Positions 12,192 to 23,400 of a DNA stretch of 64,000 bases are shown piece by piece; position 1 is the first letter of the stretch, and each line of letters opens with the position of its first letter. The notes beneath the pieces were generated by a model that was given only the letters and a program-made list of their open reading frames with translations, searched no databases and had not been told where the DNA came from. The stretch comes from Diphasiastrum complanatum (lineage: Eukaryota; Streptophyta; Lycopodiopsida; Lycopodiales; Lycopodiaceae), in assembly GCA_029204225.1 (NCBI GenBank), contig CM055098.1, forward strand, positions 2,977,106 to 3,041,105. The letters are read 5' to 3'. Both the position numbers and the translations under genes were made by a program.

Positions 12192-13568
12192 ATGGCATCT
12201 CCAAAGAATTGCTGTCTCATTCAAGATTCTAAGCCTGTTGAGACTTTCACAGCTAATGGATTGATGGGCGAAGGTGGGGGTGAAGGATTGAGCCATGCCT
12301 TGATAGAGAGCCAATTTGCTCATCATCAGAAGGGAATTGCCCGGTTGAACAATGGCAGTTTTGGGAGCAGCCCAGCTCGGGTGTTGGTAGCACAGGCAGA
12401 GTGGCAGCAGCTGTGGCTTCAGCAGCCAGATGAATTCTACTTTGGGCCTCTGGAACGAGGCCTTGTTGCTTCACGCATGGCAGTTGCATCCCTAATCAAT
12501 GCATGTGATGTGGGCGAGGTGTGTCTTTTGGATAATGCCACTACTGCTGCTGCCATGGTAGCTCAAGATGTGGCTTGGGCTTTCACAGAAAGCCGCTATT
12601 CAAAGGGCGACCTTATTCTTCTTCTCAGCATTACCTACGCGGCAGTGAAGAAAGCCTTTCAAGCTTATGCCGTTCGAGCAGGAGCAAAGATCCTGGAGGT
12701 AGAAATTTTGCTACCCGTTCACTCTGATGCAGAAGTAATGGCAAGCTTTCAAGAAGCCTTCCAAAAAGCAAGAAATCGTGGAAAAACTATCAGGCTTGCG
12801 GTTTTGGATCACGTCACGTCCATGCCTTCGGTGGTGCTGCCCATTGTGGAGCTGGTGAAGCTCTGCAGGGAAGAAGGGGTGGAAACGGTATTCGTTGATG
12901 GAGCACATGCAATTGGAAATGTGGAAATCAATGTGCAAGAAATTGATGCAGATTATTACACTAGCAATCTTCATAAATGGTTCTTTGCTCCTACCGCAGC
13001 ATGTTTTCTTCATTGCAAAGCTGAGCATCTGGATCGGCTACATCACCCTGTGATTTCTCATAACTATGGAAAAGGGTTGATACAAGAATGTGCCTGGGTA
13101 GGCACCAAGGACTACAGTCCTTTGCTGGCTGTAACCGCAGCTTTTGATTTCATCGTTGAGTTTGTAGGAGGTGTGGAAGTCCTCAGAAATCATAACCACA
13201 AGGCTGTGGTGGAGATGGGAGAGATGCTTGCCAGCGCCTGGGGTACGGAATGTGGCACTACATCAGATCTGTGTTCTGCCATGATGATGGTGGCTTTGCC
13301 TTCAAAACTCAACATACAATCTCATGAAGATGGATTGAGATTGAGAGACAAATTGAGAACGCATTTTTTTGTGGAAGTGCCAATATACTTTCAAGAAAAG
13401 GAAAACCCACTTGCACAAAGAAGATCTACTGCCAGTGGAACATCTGTGTTAAGGTCAAGGGCTTATGTTCGGATTTCCTTCCAGATCTACAATAAGCCGG
13501 ATGATTACTATAAACTGAGAGATGCTGTGAAGCTCCTTGCCAACAAGGAAGGTGGTGCTACCCTTTGA
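12192..13568 (+). CDS. PLP-dependent class V aminotransferase-fold enzyme, probable L-cysteine desulfhydrase
   Basis: 458 residues in one uninterrupted exon, about the length of the plant LCD family (roughly 450). The family uses pyridoxal phosphate to split L-cysteine to pyruvate, ammonia and H2S; bacterial relatives include isopenicillin-N epimerase-like proteins. Visible marks: an LNNGSFGSSP entry (52-61), LLDNATTA (112-119, cofactor phosphate side), the VFVDGAHAIG strand with Asp236 and His239 holding the PLP ring, and SNLHKW with Lys262 as the Schiff-base lysine. The first in-frame ATG is 12192 (MASPKNCC); no targeting peptide is obvious, so a cytosolic location is likely. Neighbours are transposons. 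The gene appears intact and is the clearest host gene here. The substrate could instead be another amino acid, because family members differ; the fold and cofactor are secure. Confidence 0.9.
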   Translation: MASPKNCCLIQDSKPVETFTANGLMGEGGGEGLSHALIESQFAHHQKGIARLNNGSFGSSPARVLVAQAEWQQLWLQQPDEFYFGPLERGLVASRMAVASLINACDVGEVCLLDNATTAAAMVAQDVAWAFTESRYSKGDLILLLSITYAAVKKAFQAYAVRAGAKILEVEILLPVHSDAEVMASFQEAFQKARNRGKTIRLAVLDHVTSMPSVVLPIVELVKLCREEGVETVFVDGAHAIGNVEINVQEIDADYYTSNLHKWFFAPTAACFLHCKAEHLDRLHHPVISHNYGKGLIQECAWVGTKDYSPLLAVTAAFDFIVEFVGGVEVLRNHNHKAVVEMGEMLASAWGTECGTTSDLCSAMMMVALPSKLNIQSHEDGLRLRDKLRTHFFVEVPIYFQEKENPLAQRRSTASGTSVLRSRAYVRISFQIYNKPDDYYKLRDAVKLLANKEGGATL

Positions 13569-14076
13569 TTTCTTCTTCGAAAAGACGCATTTTTATTCTA
13601 GGTCACTAATTAGCATTTGCCAGTATTAAATAATGGCAACTGTGTGTAAGATTTTATAATCCTTGGTTCATAGGAATCATTTCTTTGCAGAAATGTTTAA
13701 GCAGTCTTTTTGCTAGTTAAGATGGATGTTGCCAAACCTACTTTTTTCAGATAGATATCTGTTCGTGCTTTTGGTCCAGCAATCATGGAGGCAACACTAT
13801 GGAAGTGTAAATGCATGATTGTCAATCGCAAGAGGGTGTATGAGTAAAGTTGTTGACTCCGACTGTCTAGGCGCATGTTCCATTCCCACCCGCTGTGAAA
13901 TGACATCTTAGGGCCCCTCACATGACATTGCTAGGTCATATATATGATGTATATAACCGTCCAATAGTTGCTTAAGATGTTGCAAAAAAAATAAAAAATG
14001 CATGATTATTTTATTAGAATTCAGCCCATAGAAGAACTTTCCAAGCGAAATGAAGCAGTAGCTTCACCCGGACAGA
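13569..14076. other. 3' flank of the desulfhydrase gene; nothing else recognised
   Basis: AT-rich, with AATAA-like words near 13627 that could serve polyadenylation. No ORF with recognisable similarity. Confidence 0.4.
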
Positions 14077-14170
14077 ACGGCTCCATGTGAGCTCAAGCTG
14101 GAATCGTCGCCTGAGACAGAATCACGGCTCCATGTGAGCTCAAGCTGGAATCGTCGCCTGAGACAGAATC
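14077..14170. repeat. Tandem duplication of a 47-bp unit
   Basis: Two head-to-tail copies, 14077-14123 and 14124-14170, essentially identical, each starting acggctccatgtgagctcaa and ending gacagaatc. They lie just before a PBS-like site at 14186, so they may be the end of an LTR. Confidence 0.9.
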
Positions 14171-14185
14171 GTCGGATTCCATCAG

Positions 14186-14198
14186 TGGTATCAGAGCG
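14186..14198 (+). other. PBS-like sequence
   Basis: TGGTATCAGAGCG matches the plant copia primer-binding site. An LTR ending at about 14185 is implied but was not delimited, and no plus-strand gag follows. Confidence 0.5.
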
Positions 14199-14229
14199 AC
14201 CAAAGATTCCATCAATACTTATGCTTGTA

Positions 14230-14400
14230 GAACAAATCTGAGCCTAAATACCTTGTAAAGATATCAACAACACACTCTAAATATGGGATATGTTGAAGAA
14301 GAGCTTCCTTAATAATGACCTTTTGAATGAAATGGTGAGAGATTTCAACGTGCTAGAGTTTTGACTCAATTGATTTATGTTGTTTTGCAGTAGCCGCTTA
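14230..14400 (-). pseudogene. Ty1-copia RNase H C-terminal fragment
   Basis: The minus-strand translation shows a degraded form of the copia ending: HVEISHHFIQKV, then VVDIFTRYLG, the counterparts of the usual KYHFIRE and LADIFTKPL motifs. Stops interrupt it. Only the last part of RNase H is present. Confidence 0.55.
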
Positions 14401-15163
14401 TATGCATCAACTTCTTAAATTTTTTTGAGACATATATTTTACAGCTTCACAATTTGTGAGAAATCTAATTACCAAGTATCATTCTAATATCTACTTTGTC
14501 CTCACGTTCGAAGGTGACGAGGTGAGTTATTGAATGAAAGGCTAAAGAACAAAACTGCTGGGAAAATCTCCTGGCCGATAAAGGGTGCAGTGGGTATCTA
14601 GACACGAATTGTTTCGTCCTTTGCTACCCGCTGTTGAGATTCTCACAGAAACAAACCCAGATGAAATTCGATTCTGTCCTCGGGTCTACCGCCCTCTGTG
14701 ACAGGATCTACAATCCTCCAAAGTGAGGACAAACACTGTTGACCTACGTAGAATTTACTTATGCATTCGACAAGGTAGAACCAGTGTGCGGAATAAGATT
14801 GAAAACCCAGTTGATTACAAACATACAACCATCAGACAATTAAGCATTCGATCAGTTCAAGACAAAAAACTCTTCTGCATAAAACATCTACTGCATTATT
14901 AGAGAATTCCTTAAGCGCTGTTGTGACAGACCACACAGCGCGTCGGCGCGAAAGAAACTCTATCTTTCGCGAATTCAAAACTTGTCGCGCTTACTAGCAA
15001 ACTTCTTGAACCTTAGCTTGCTGACTACACAGTGCTCAGCTTACATTGGTATGTTGCCAATCTACTACAACTGCATAATTAATAATCAGGATCTACATGT
15101 ATGTAGAGAGGAGGACACGATTACCAAATTAGGAGATTACAAGAACGGCTGATTAGGCACGTC
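14401..15163. other. No gene seen; possible copia LTR sequence
   Basis: No recognisable protein. The segment 14520-15160 has mixed GC-richer patches (ctgggaaaatctcctggccg, gcgcgtcggcgcg) and lies beside copia coding debris. It could be LTR-derived, but no repeat partner was found in the window. Confidence 0.3.
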
Positions 15164-15553
15164 CTAACGGCATCCTGTCAGTCTCCGGAGGATGACGTCC
15201 TCCTGGTACTTCCGCGATCTCATCTGTCCTTTCACATGTGGAGATCCGTCGTCGCTTGGGTCTTCGTGTCTTCTTGTGCCTTTGGCTTTGTCATTAGGTC
15301 GCCTTGGGTCCACGAACCTTTTATCTTCGTGTTCGTGTTCATTTGACCGTCGTCTTCGGTCCTCGAAGCTTTTATGTTCGTCGTCTTCATGTCTTCGATC
15401 CTCAAAGCTTTTCTGTTCGCGACCACACAACTCCCTTGTTTCTCTTTTGCCTTGAGCTCTAAAGCTATCATAGCTTTGTGGCAGAAACAATTTGTTTCCT
15501 CTCAAAGGAATAACCCTGATTTTCTTAAAGATGATGGGAAAACCCATGATCAA
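15164..15553 (-). pseudogene. Charged, repeat-rich copia Gag-tail-like segment, copy 1
   Basis: The minus-strand ORF reads as a hydrophilic region with repeated KSFEDRRHEDDEHKSFEDRR-type units. A segment of about 230 bp (about 15272-15500) recurs at 16966-17228. The two copies flank copia pol fragments in the same orientation. The composition suits a Gag C-terminal tail, but no zinc knuckle is visible, so this assignment is an inference. Confidence 0.4.
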
Positions 15554-15700
15554 ACAAAAAGATTAAAGTATTTAAAATAAAATTCCGTAGAACGGTAGAA
15601 ATGAAATAAGCTACCTAAAAGCTAAGTAAAACTTAGAATAGAAAACTAATTACTTAAAACCAACTGCTTGATTCAAGTCAGAAATTAAATATTAAACTAA

Positions 15701-15969
15701 TTACTCAAAACCAACTGCCTGATGTAAATCACTAGCTAAAATAGATCTAGTGATAGGTAATGCAGGAAGCTTTGAAGCAGCCGCTCCTGCAAACTGACCT
15801 CGTCGAAGAATTGAAATCGCCTGTGAACGTTGTAATGCTATAGAAATACGTTGGCGGTAGAAAGAAATAATGACAGAAGGTAAAGTAATGCTTTGTCCTT
15901 GGCGTTTCACCATAAGCTCCGCACATAAAGATAAAAAATCATTAAATTTCTTGTGAAAACAACCATAAG
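15701..15969 (-). pseudogene. Fragment resembling the domain downstream of plant non-LTR-type reverse transcriptases
   Basis: The minus-strand reading is LETYGCFHKKFNDFL, then ISFYRQRISIALQRSQAISI and LRRGQ. The pattern (V/L)E-x-(Y/F)G-C, then (F/Y)RQR(I/V)S(I/V)ALQR, is one I recall from the C-terminal part of reverse-transcriptase-like predicted proteins in plants. It is not a copia motif, although it abuts copia RNase H at 15970. There is no obvious ATG and the fragment is about 85 codons long. Identification is from memory of the pattern only. Confidence 0.45.
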
Positions 15970-16630
15970 TTTCCAAGGCAAAGGGGACGAAATCTTCACC
16001 GGGTGCACGATCATTATAATCTCTTTCTCAAAGCGTGATAACTTTAAAACTCCCAAACTCTTCCTCTGCCTATCGAACAAACCTTTGTCTAGGGCCTTGG
16101 TGAAGATGTCCGCCACCATTTGCTTTGTGCCAATGAAGCTGGTCTTCAATTCCCTTCTAGTGACCAGGTCCCTTATCAAGTGATACTTGATTGCGATGTG
16201 TTTCGTCCTTGAGTGAAACACTTCATCAGGTGAATTGCAAAAGTATTGTCCATCTGCAGAATCAGTGGCTCTTGATTGGTTTCACCCAGTCTGTCGAGGA
16301 ACTGTCTTAGCCATGTGATTTCGTTGGCCATCTTCGCGGCTACAATGTATTCTGCTTCACAAGATGATTGAGCTATAATGGTCTGCTTCTTGCTGACCCA
16401 GCGAATTGTTGCTCATGTTGCAATGGGCACCCTCCCGAAACACTTTTACAGTCCTCATTGTTCGGGTTCTTCTCCCTCTGTCATGGTTGGTAGGTCATAA
16501 TACTGCTTCCCTAGGACTTCATAGCTGGCAGAATCATTGTCGACCATCGTTCTGGTCTCATCGAACTTGACGTCTCTGACAGTCTTCACTAGATTCGTTT
16601 CTGGCTTGTAAATCCTGTAGTATATTGGCG
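15970..16630 (-). pseudogene. Ty1-copia linker fused to RNase H, reverse transcriptase deleted
   Basis: Right to left: YRIYKPETNLVKTVRDVKFD (about 16625-16565), typical of the region just before copia RT, then after a jump WVSKKQTIIAQSSCEAEYI (about 16400), the copia RNase H core, and HSRTKHIAIKYHLIRDLV with MVADIFTKAL (16214-16100), its C-terminus. The RT domain between linker and RNase H is missing, and several stops and frameshifts are present. Confidence 0.8.
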
Positions 16631-16944
16631 CTTATTTTCTAGAGGTTGCCCATCCTCAGTCATGGTGGAACAAGTCACTAGGGTGATCAGACCCTAAGCC
16701 TTGTCCTGTTCTTTATAGACTCCTCTGAGCCTTCATCATAGACTTATAAATAAGCCTTCTTTATAGACTCTACTGAGCGTTCATTATAGACTTTGTCAGA
16801 AGCCATCTTGTATACTGTCTTAAAGCTTAGAAAGCTTCTTGATTCGATTCTTGTTCTTCTGGCACTTTCTCGAGTACCTGCACATACCCTCAAAGAGAGA
16901 TCAGTCCTTAAGCCCATAGGGCTCCTTATTCTTGTTCAGATTCT

Positions 16945-17280
16945 TCAGGTACGTTCATGTGTACCTGGCTTTGTCATTAGGTCGCCTTGGGTCCACGAAC
17001 CTTTTATCTTCGTGTTCGTGTTTGTGTTCATGTTCATGTTCGTGTTCGTGTTCGTTTGACCGTCGTCTTCAGTTTTCAAAGCTTTTCTGTTCATCGTCTT
17101 CATGTCTTCGGTCCTCGAAGCTTTTCTGTTCGTCGTCTTCATGTCTTCGGTCCTTGAAACACGCAGCTCCCTTGTTTCTCTTATGCCTTGAGCTCTAAAG
17201 CTATCATAGCTTTGTGGCCAGAAACAATTAAAACTACATTCAAAGCTAACAACCAGTATTCGATACATTAGTATGTACAA
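16945..17280 (-). pseudogene. Charged, repeat-rich copia Gag-tail-like segment, copy 2
   Basis: Second copy of the segment at 15272-15500, in the same orientation and about 1.7 kb away. It has an expanded hexamer-like run around 17000-17060 (cgtgttcgtgttcatgttca) that encodes NTNTNMNMNT. The expansion explains length differences between copies. Function unknown; probably transposon-derived. Confidence 0.45.
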
Positions 17281-20191
17281 TACAACAATTTGAAACTAGT
17301 CTAAAAAAATAAGACCTTTGCTATGATACTTACTAGAAGTCCATCCTCAGGTGCTAAGATTTCAAGTTTAATAGTGCCACTCTGGAATTTGAAAATATTT
17401 TGTCTAGTTTTTATTTATTTATAATTTTTTTTCCATCTGCCGAAGCATCAATCAGACACATTGAAATTTGTTAACCTTTCAAACCAACTATTGGAAGCAC
17501 AGTGTGGTATGGAATACAACCAATTAAGAGAGAATGAGAATTTGATTATGCTATACATCAATAAACATATCAAGTAAATGATTGATGACATTTTCTTAAC
17601 AAATTTGTGCTATCAAACACATATGCCACAACTTAAAGAGTAGGATTAACTTTAACATCAAGTGTTGAGCCATTATGAAAAGCCTCAACAAGCCTGGGAA
17701 ATATAACAAACAAAAAGCAGATACAATACAATAATATTACGACAAATTAAAGTTTTAAATTTGATTGAACAATCAGTAGTGGAAGTAGAACCAATGAGAA
17801 ACACCTTATCAACATTCTAACATGTTCTTTATTCAAGCTTTTGTAAAATGTTTTTTTGAGGATCTTAGTAGAATAGAGGGTTTGCTACAAGTTTCCCTGA
17901 TGTTATTGCCATAGTCAAAGGAATCTTATATCTCACTTAAGATTATGCAAAATCATCATTGTATGATAATAAATAAGTATTTGCAAACAATCCTAATGCA
18001 ATCACGTCAAGTATAAGATGAGCCAATTCAATGACGAGCAAATAAACATGATGACAACTATGACGGGTCCTATTATTCATCTTGTTAAGATGGACTTTCA
18101 AGTATTTCTTGTTGTAGATGTTATGAAGTGACTAGAGAGCTTCATCTCAATACAAACAAATTTATTGAAGGCCTTTGCTCTCGACCAATCAAGACAAGAA
18201 TCCACCAGATTTCTACCAAAATCTCATGCAATAACGATTTACCTCATTCTCATAGAGTGGACCTAATTTATGAACACAAAATTTCTCTTACTTCTCTAAG
18301 CATGGCCATGATTCATGATAAAAAAATTGCTCTTACTTTTGCAAATAGGAGATCCATAGGTGATGTCCTGTTGACTCGCCCTCCCTTGGGTTGCCTATTC
18401 TATTCTCAGCCAGACTTGAGAGCATGGTTCAAGCTCTAGATAGACAAGTAGGCTACAACACCATATTCTAAGACAATAGCTTGTAGGAGTAGGATTGTGA
18501 ACTAGGGAGTTTCTGTTTGTAAATGTTAAGCATGATCATCTGCGACCTTACTTTCAAGTCTAAAAATTGTAGGATATGTATGACAAGGCAATTTAATTGA
18601 TGATGGTTTTCTTAATCTCATAGTTTAACTCTGTGTACACTCAAGTATAATATATAATACTATATTCTAGTAGAAACCACGTAGATTTTAACAAGTCTTA
18701 AAACTTAGGAAGTTTTGTGAAGCCCATGTGGCCAACCACAACTTGTGAGTTGGACATAGAACTTGTTTCATGTTATAATCTCTTGCAAACAATGAACCTT
18801 GGAAAGAATATAAACTACTAAAAAAAATATTCATAAATCATGTAGTAAGATGTATATCTATGCCACAAAATTAGAAAAAGGACAAGAAACAAGAAAAGTT
18901 TAATCATTTTAAATAAAAGTACAATTTTTAGAGTTCAAAGTTGAACATGATTTCTAGGAACTCCTTGCCAAAGTAAGATAGGGCCGAAAAATGTATTGTG
19001 GTGCATGGGTGATGTGTAGATGAGAGGCCTGGTATGATAATGACACAATATGATTCATAGTGTTGGATTTTGTTGTGAATGTTAGGATTTGATCTCACTT
19101 CCTTGGTTAGCCATTTAAGAGACATGTATGCCATGGATGGGTGGGGTGTTTGGGTGGAGAAATTTAGGTACCATATGATATGTATAAGTGGAGTGGAGTA
19201 GTTGTGTGTCGTTAATCAAATCAAATCTCAGACAGGTCGTCATAATAATAATAATAAGCGAGTCCTGTTGAGATTTTGAGTTCAGTTCGAACCAAAGTTA
19301 AAACTGACGCCTCATCTGCTCTGTTCTGCTTTCACCACTGAAATTTTGCTGCTACCTCTAGGGGCTTCAAGCACCTGTGCACAGCAACAAGCAACAAGTA
19401 GCTAATTCTTCCGCCTTTGAAAAGCCTGTGCCGTTGTGCGCATTGCAACAATTCCTGCTTCCTTTCCCAATCTATGACGCAAATTTGTGAGCCTGGCAAA
19501 TTGTAGATGCGTTCATCTATTATTATTGATGCAGGCCGAGGCTCAAGTTTAGCAATTTCAGACTTTGGATGGTCTTGGCTCTCTCGTGTTCGGTGACAGT
19601 TTTTTTTATTATGGACCGGAAATTTTTGGAATAGCAAGCAGAGATATGTTGTGAAGCTTGATGGAATTGATTTTCTTTAGCCTTCCTCAACACTTGTGTT
19701 TGGCCCTAAGTACTTTAATTTAGAAGTAATGTTGATCTCTGAAAGTGATAGGATCTAAGTACGTTGCTCTTTGTACAAATGTATGAAAGCTAATGTGGAT
19801 GCATGTGACCTAAACTTCTCTTGAGCACTGAAAAAGTGGGTAGGGATGTCGTGGCATTTTTGTTCATGCTATGCATGATGATTAAGTTGATGGTATGAGA
19901 CTTTGTGGACAGACTTCATAAGGTTGGAGATTGGACGTCGCCTTCGTTATGCTAGGTACTATCCTAGACTTAACATTCCTATATGTTTGGTGGGAAAGGG
20001 TTCTAAGAATATATGTCTTGGTGATTTTTGCTGCTTATATCAAAGTTGTAAAAAAACTTTTTTAGTACTCATGTTCACCCTTCTAATTCAAGAACGCATC
20101 CATATAAAGTGGATTCTAACATGTCACATGGTAGTTTGATCCCATTAGGGCAATTCATAGATTCATTATCACCAACATGCTATGATTTCAC

Positions 20192-20193
<2 letters not shown>
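17281..20193. other. No gene supported in about 2.9 kb
   Basis: AT-rich DNA with scattered short ORFs (for example 18128-18439 on plus and 19332-19637 on minus) that show no recognisable motif, no convincing start context and no splice logic. Probably old transposon DNA. Confidence 0.5.

Positions 20194-20274
<81 letters not shown>
20194..20274. repeat. (CT)n microsatellite, about 80 bp
   Basis: Uninterrupted TC dinucleotide run. It lies about 165 bp beyond the 3' end of the hAT transposase gene on the minus strand. Confidence 0.98.
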
Positions 20275-20277
<3 letters not shown>

Positions 20278-20438
20278 GAACAGTACTGAATCGTTACACT
20301 GCTGTGAATAGGATCATCGTAATATATAATATCGGGCCACATGGCACCAAAATGGAGTACAATGATGTTCCATGAACATAATGAAAACTACACAACTCAG
20401 GCTCGTCGGAGTCATAGTAGGAACCATGAATCTGTGCC

Positions 20439-23400
20439 TCACTGCAGATCCCAAGGGTCTGTAGATGAATCAGAACTGGAGGGAGCCATATGCCGTGGTG
20501 TGGCCTTGGCTCTGCTGTGTGCTCTAGCTCTCTGCTGCGTGCTCTGGCTCTGGATCCTCCCCTTGCCTCTACCTCTGCCTCTGCATCTCTCCCCTCCTCT
20601 GCCCACCCATGTGTCTACCCCTACCCCTACGTGTCTGTGTGTCAGGTGGCTGTGATCCAACGCCCTGGGATGGCCCTACCCACTGTGATGATGCCTGGCC
20701 GACGGCTGCCTGTGATGCTCCACTCCTGTCTACAAAAAGCGAACTCAGCCCCCCCCTCCCAAAACCTCTAGGTCTCCCTCCCCCTAGGCCTACGTGTAGG
20801 AATGGCTGGCTTCTCCTCTGTCTCCGCATCAGGGTCCACCAACAAGTCAACCAGGTCTCCCCCTGTGCCTCCACCCCCATCTCCTCATCCTCCTCCGTAT
20901 CCCCCTCAACCCACTCCTCCTCCTCCTCTTGATAGTCAGCCCCGAGCTCCTCTCCACCCTCCAAGCCCTCATCATCCCCCTCCTCAGCCCTAGCCCTCTG
21001 CCTGTCTGCCCTCCTCGAACGGCGTAGAGCCCGTGCGTCAGCCTGCGCCTGTCTATATAGATCTCTATAGATCTCATCATCCATCTCCTCCTGCGTGGGT
21101 GGTGCCCGAGGAGCAGCAGCTGCCGAATCCACCAAGCAAGTGTCAGGGTTCACCTGCAACCAAAAACAATACATTGTTGTCAGCAATTCATTGCATAATT
21201 CAAAAGCAATTCAGTTCGTCAAAGCACAACAAGAAACAGGGGGTGATGATGTGACTCACCTCGAGCATCTGTCCCCCTCCTCGTGTGCGCCTCAGCATAC
21301 GGCCGTTGGTGTTCACAAACACCAACCGCCTACACTGCTCGATGGACAACTTGTTCCTCTTCTGCGTGTGATACAAGGCCCAGGTGCTCCAATTTCGCTC
21401 GCAAGCTCCTGCTGAACAGTCCTGTGCAAGGACTCTCTCGGCCAGTCGTCGCAGGTCACCTGTGCCGCGCCCATGGTAGCCCCACCATGACACAAGCCTC
21501 AACATATCCTCCCTCCGCCGACTTTACTCTCCATCGAAAGGAAACTGGTAGCACTCAAAGATCAGCAGCTGGTATGCAATGTTAGTGAGCATCGGACCTG
21601 TTGGCAGAAGAAAAAACATGGCTCGTGTAAGTCCTCTTGAATTCACACACTAGCAATGAGCACACTACAATCACTACTGCAGTACTTAGCCTACCAAGCA
21701 ATTTATCACACGTACCTGGTCCAGGCCATACGTGCTCGGTGTACTCCACCCATCCCCGGTGCAGCTCCCGATCGTCCCGATCCCGAGTCTCGCGCCACAG
21801 GGGGTGCAATATGTGGGCTACGGCGTGGATGGGTCGGTGGAAGTAGTCCCATCTGGTCTCCCAGATACGTGAGATCTCGCGCCTCCTGCAGTAGGCAAAT
21901 CACAACAATCATGTAACCATAGCTGCCATAGCATAAAAGAATCGAATTAGACTTGAGTGAGAAACAACAAACTAGACACTAAAGAGTCATACATGTGCTC
22001 GACCAAGGCTGACGTCTGAATCCCTTCGCCGATGCGGTCCATGCACTCGTAAATGAGGCCGAGAGTGCACCCCTCACGGTCTACCAGGCGCAGCACTCTG
22101 AAAATGGGTAGAAGGACCCCAGTAATCTCCTCAGCATCTCTCTAGAACAGCTCACCGAACACAGTGGACCGGAAAAACGCCGCTTGTGGGACGTCCATGA
22201 ACTCTCGGAAGGACTCGCTGGAAACCATCCGCCGCAATGCGTCCTTCACTAATACTAATCGCTCTAGCACCAAAAAGTAAAAGGCAAAGCGTGTGGGTGC
22301 TGGCTTCTTCAGGTTCAGGTGCGAGAAGGTGCGGAATAGGGCCAGCACACGCCTCTTCCTGGTAACAAAAGTGACCAGGCGCATGGCCGTAGAAGTGACC
22401 TGCAACACAAACATCTAGTGAAAAATTTAGACAGTAGTTGAGATGTGTTTAGCAGCATGGAGCAGGCGTCAATCAAGATAGCATAGCAAATGGAGAAACC
22501 AATACCTCTCTGATCCATGGAAGTGCACACAGGTCATGGATGAGCAAGTCTATGCAATGCGCAGCACAAGGTGTCCACACAATGCTGGGGTGCTCCCTCG
22601 TCATAATCTCTCCCATCTGCTTGCAGTTCGAAGCGTTGTCCATGACAACCTGAACCACATGCTCTACTCCAATGTCAACAATAACATCTCTGATAACCTC
22701 CCATATGAAATCGGTTGTGATGGCGTCACCACCTCGAGTGACATCCACGCCACGTAGGAATACTGTGCCAAGCGGGCAAGAAACCAAGACATTGATGACG
22801 GATCGCCGACAAATGTCGGTCCATCCATCACTCAATATCGTGCATCCATACCTGCCACAAAACACCCATTAGCCGAATGCAAAAATTGCGCCACAAGTCA
22901 ACCCTAAACGCATGCAATGGGTTTATGGAAACAAAGTACTTACATCTGCCAAGGTGAGCGAATGGAACTCAGCTCCCGCGTAATGATCTCCTCCTCCTGA
23001 CGAAGCATCCTACCTCGCAATGCCTCTTGTCTGGGAGGCGTCCACGTAGCATCCACGATTGCCATCTGTGCGCAAAACTCTCTGAACACCCAAGTGTGAG
23101 CAACAACAAAGGAATTGTCGCACTCGTAAAAGAACTGGCCAGGAAGTCGAGTGCACCGGGCATGCTGCTCTCTCTGCCACCCGCATCGATCAAGGGTCTG
23201 CTGTCTGGGCCTAACCTCTCTGTGCTGTGCACATGGCGCTCGTGGTCTAACACGCGAACCGGATGGCTGATCTGTGGGTGTATCACTCTCTCTAGGAGGA
23301 CCTGTCGAAACATGTGCTGCATCTGCCGCCGAAGAAGAGGAAGGAGGAGAAGGACCTGTTGTTGCTGATCCAACCTGCTCATGTGACGCTCTCCCCTCTG

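Noticed and set aside
19332-19637. 101-codon minus-strand ORF as a host gene
   Set aside because: No family resemblance, no splice partners and no clear start context; left as unsupported.
20109-20375. LSLSLS-repeat protein
   Set aside because: Also a CT microsatellite translation.
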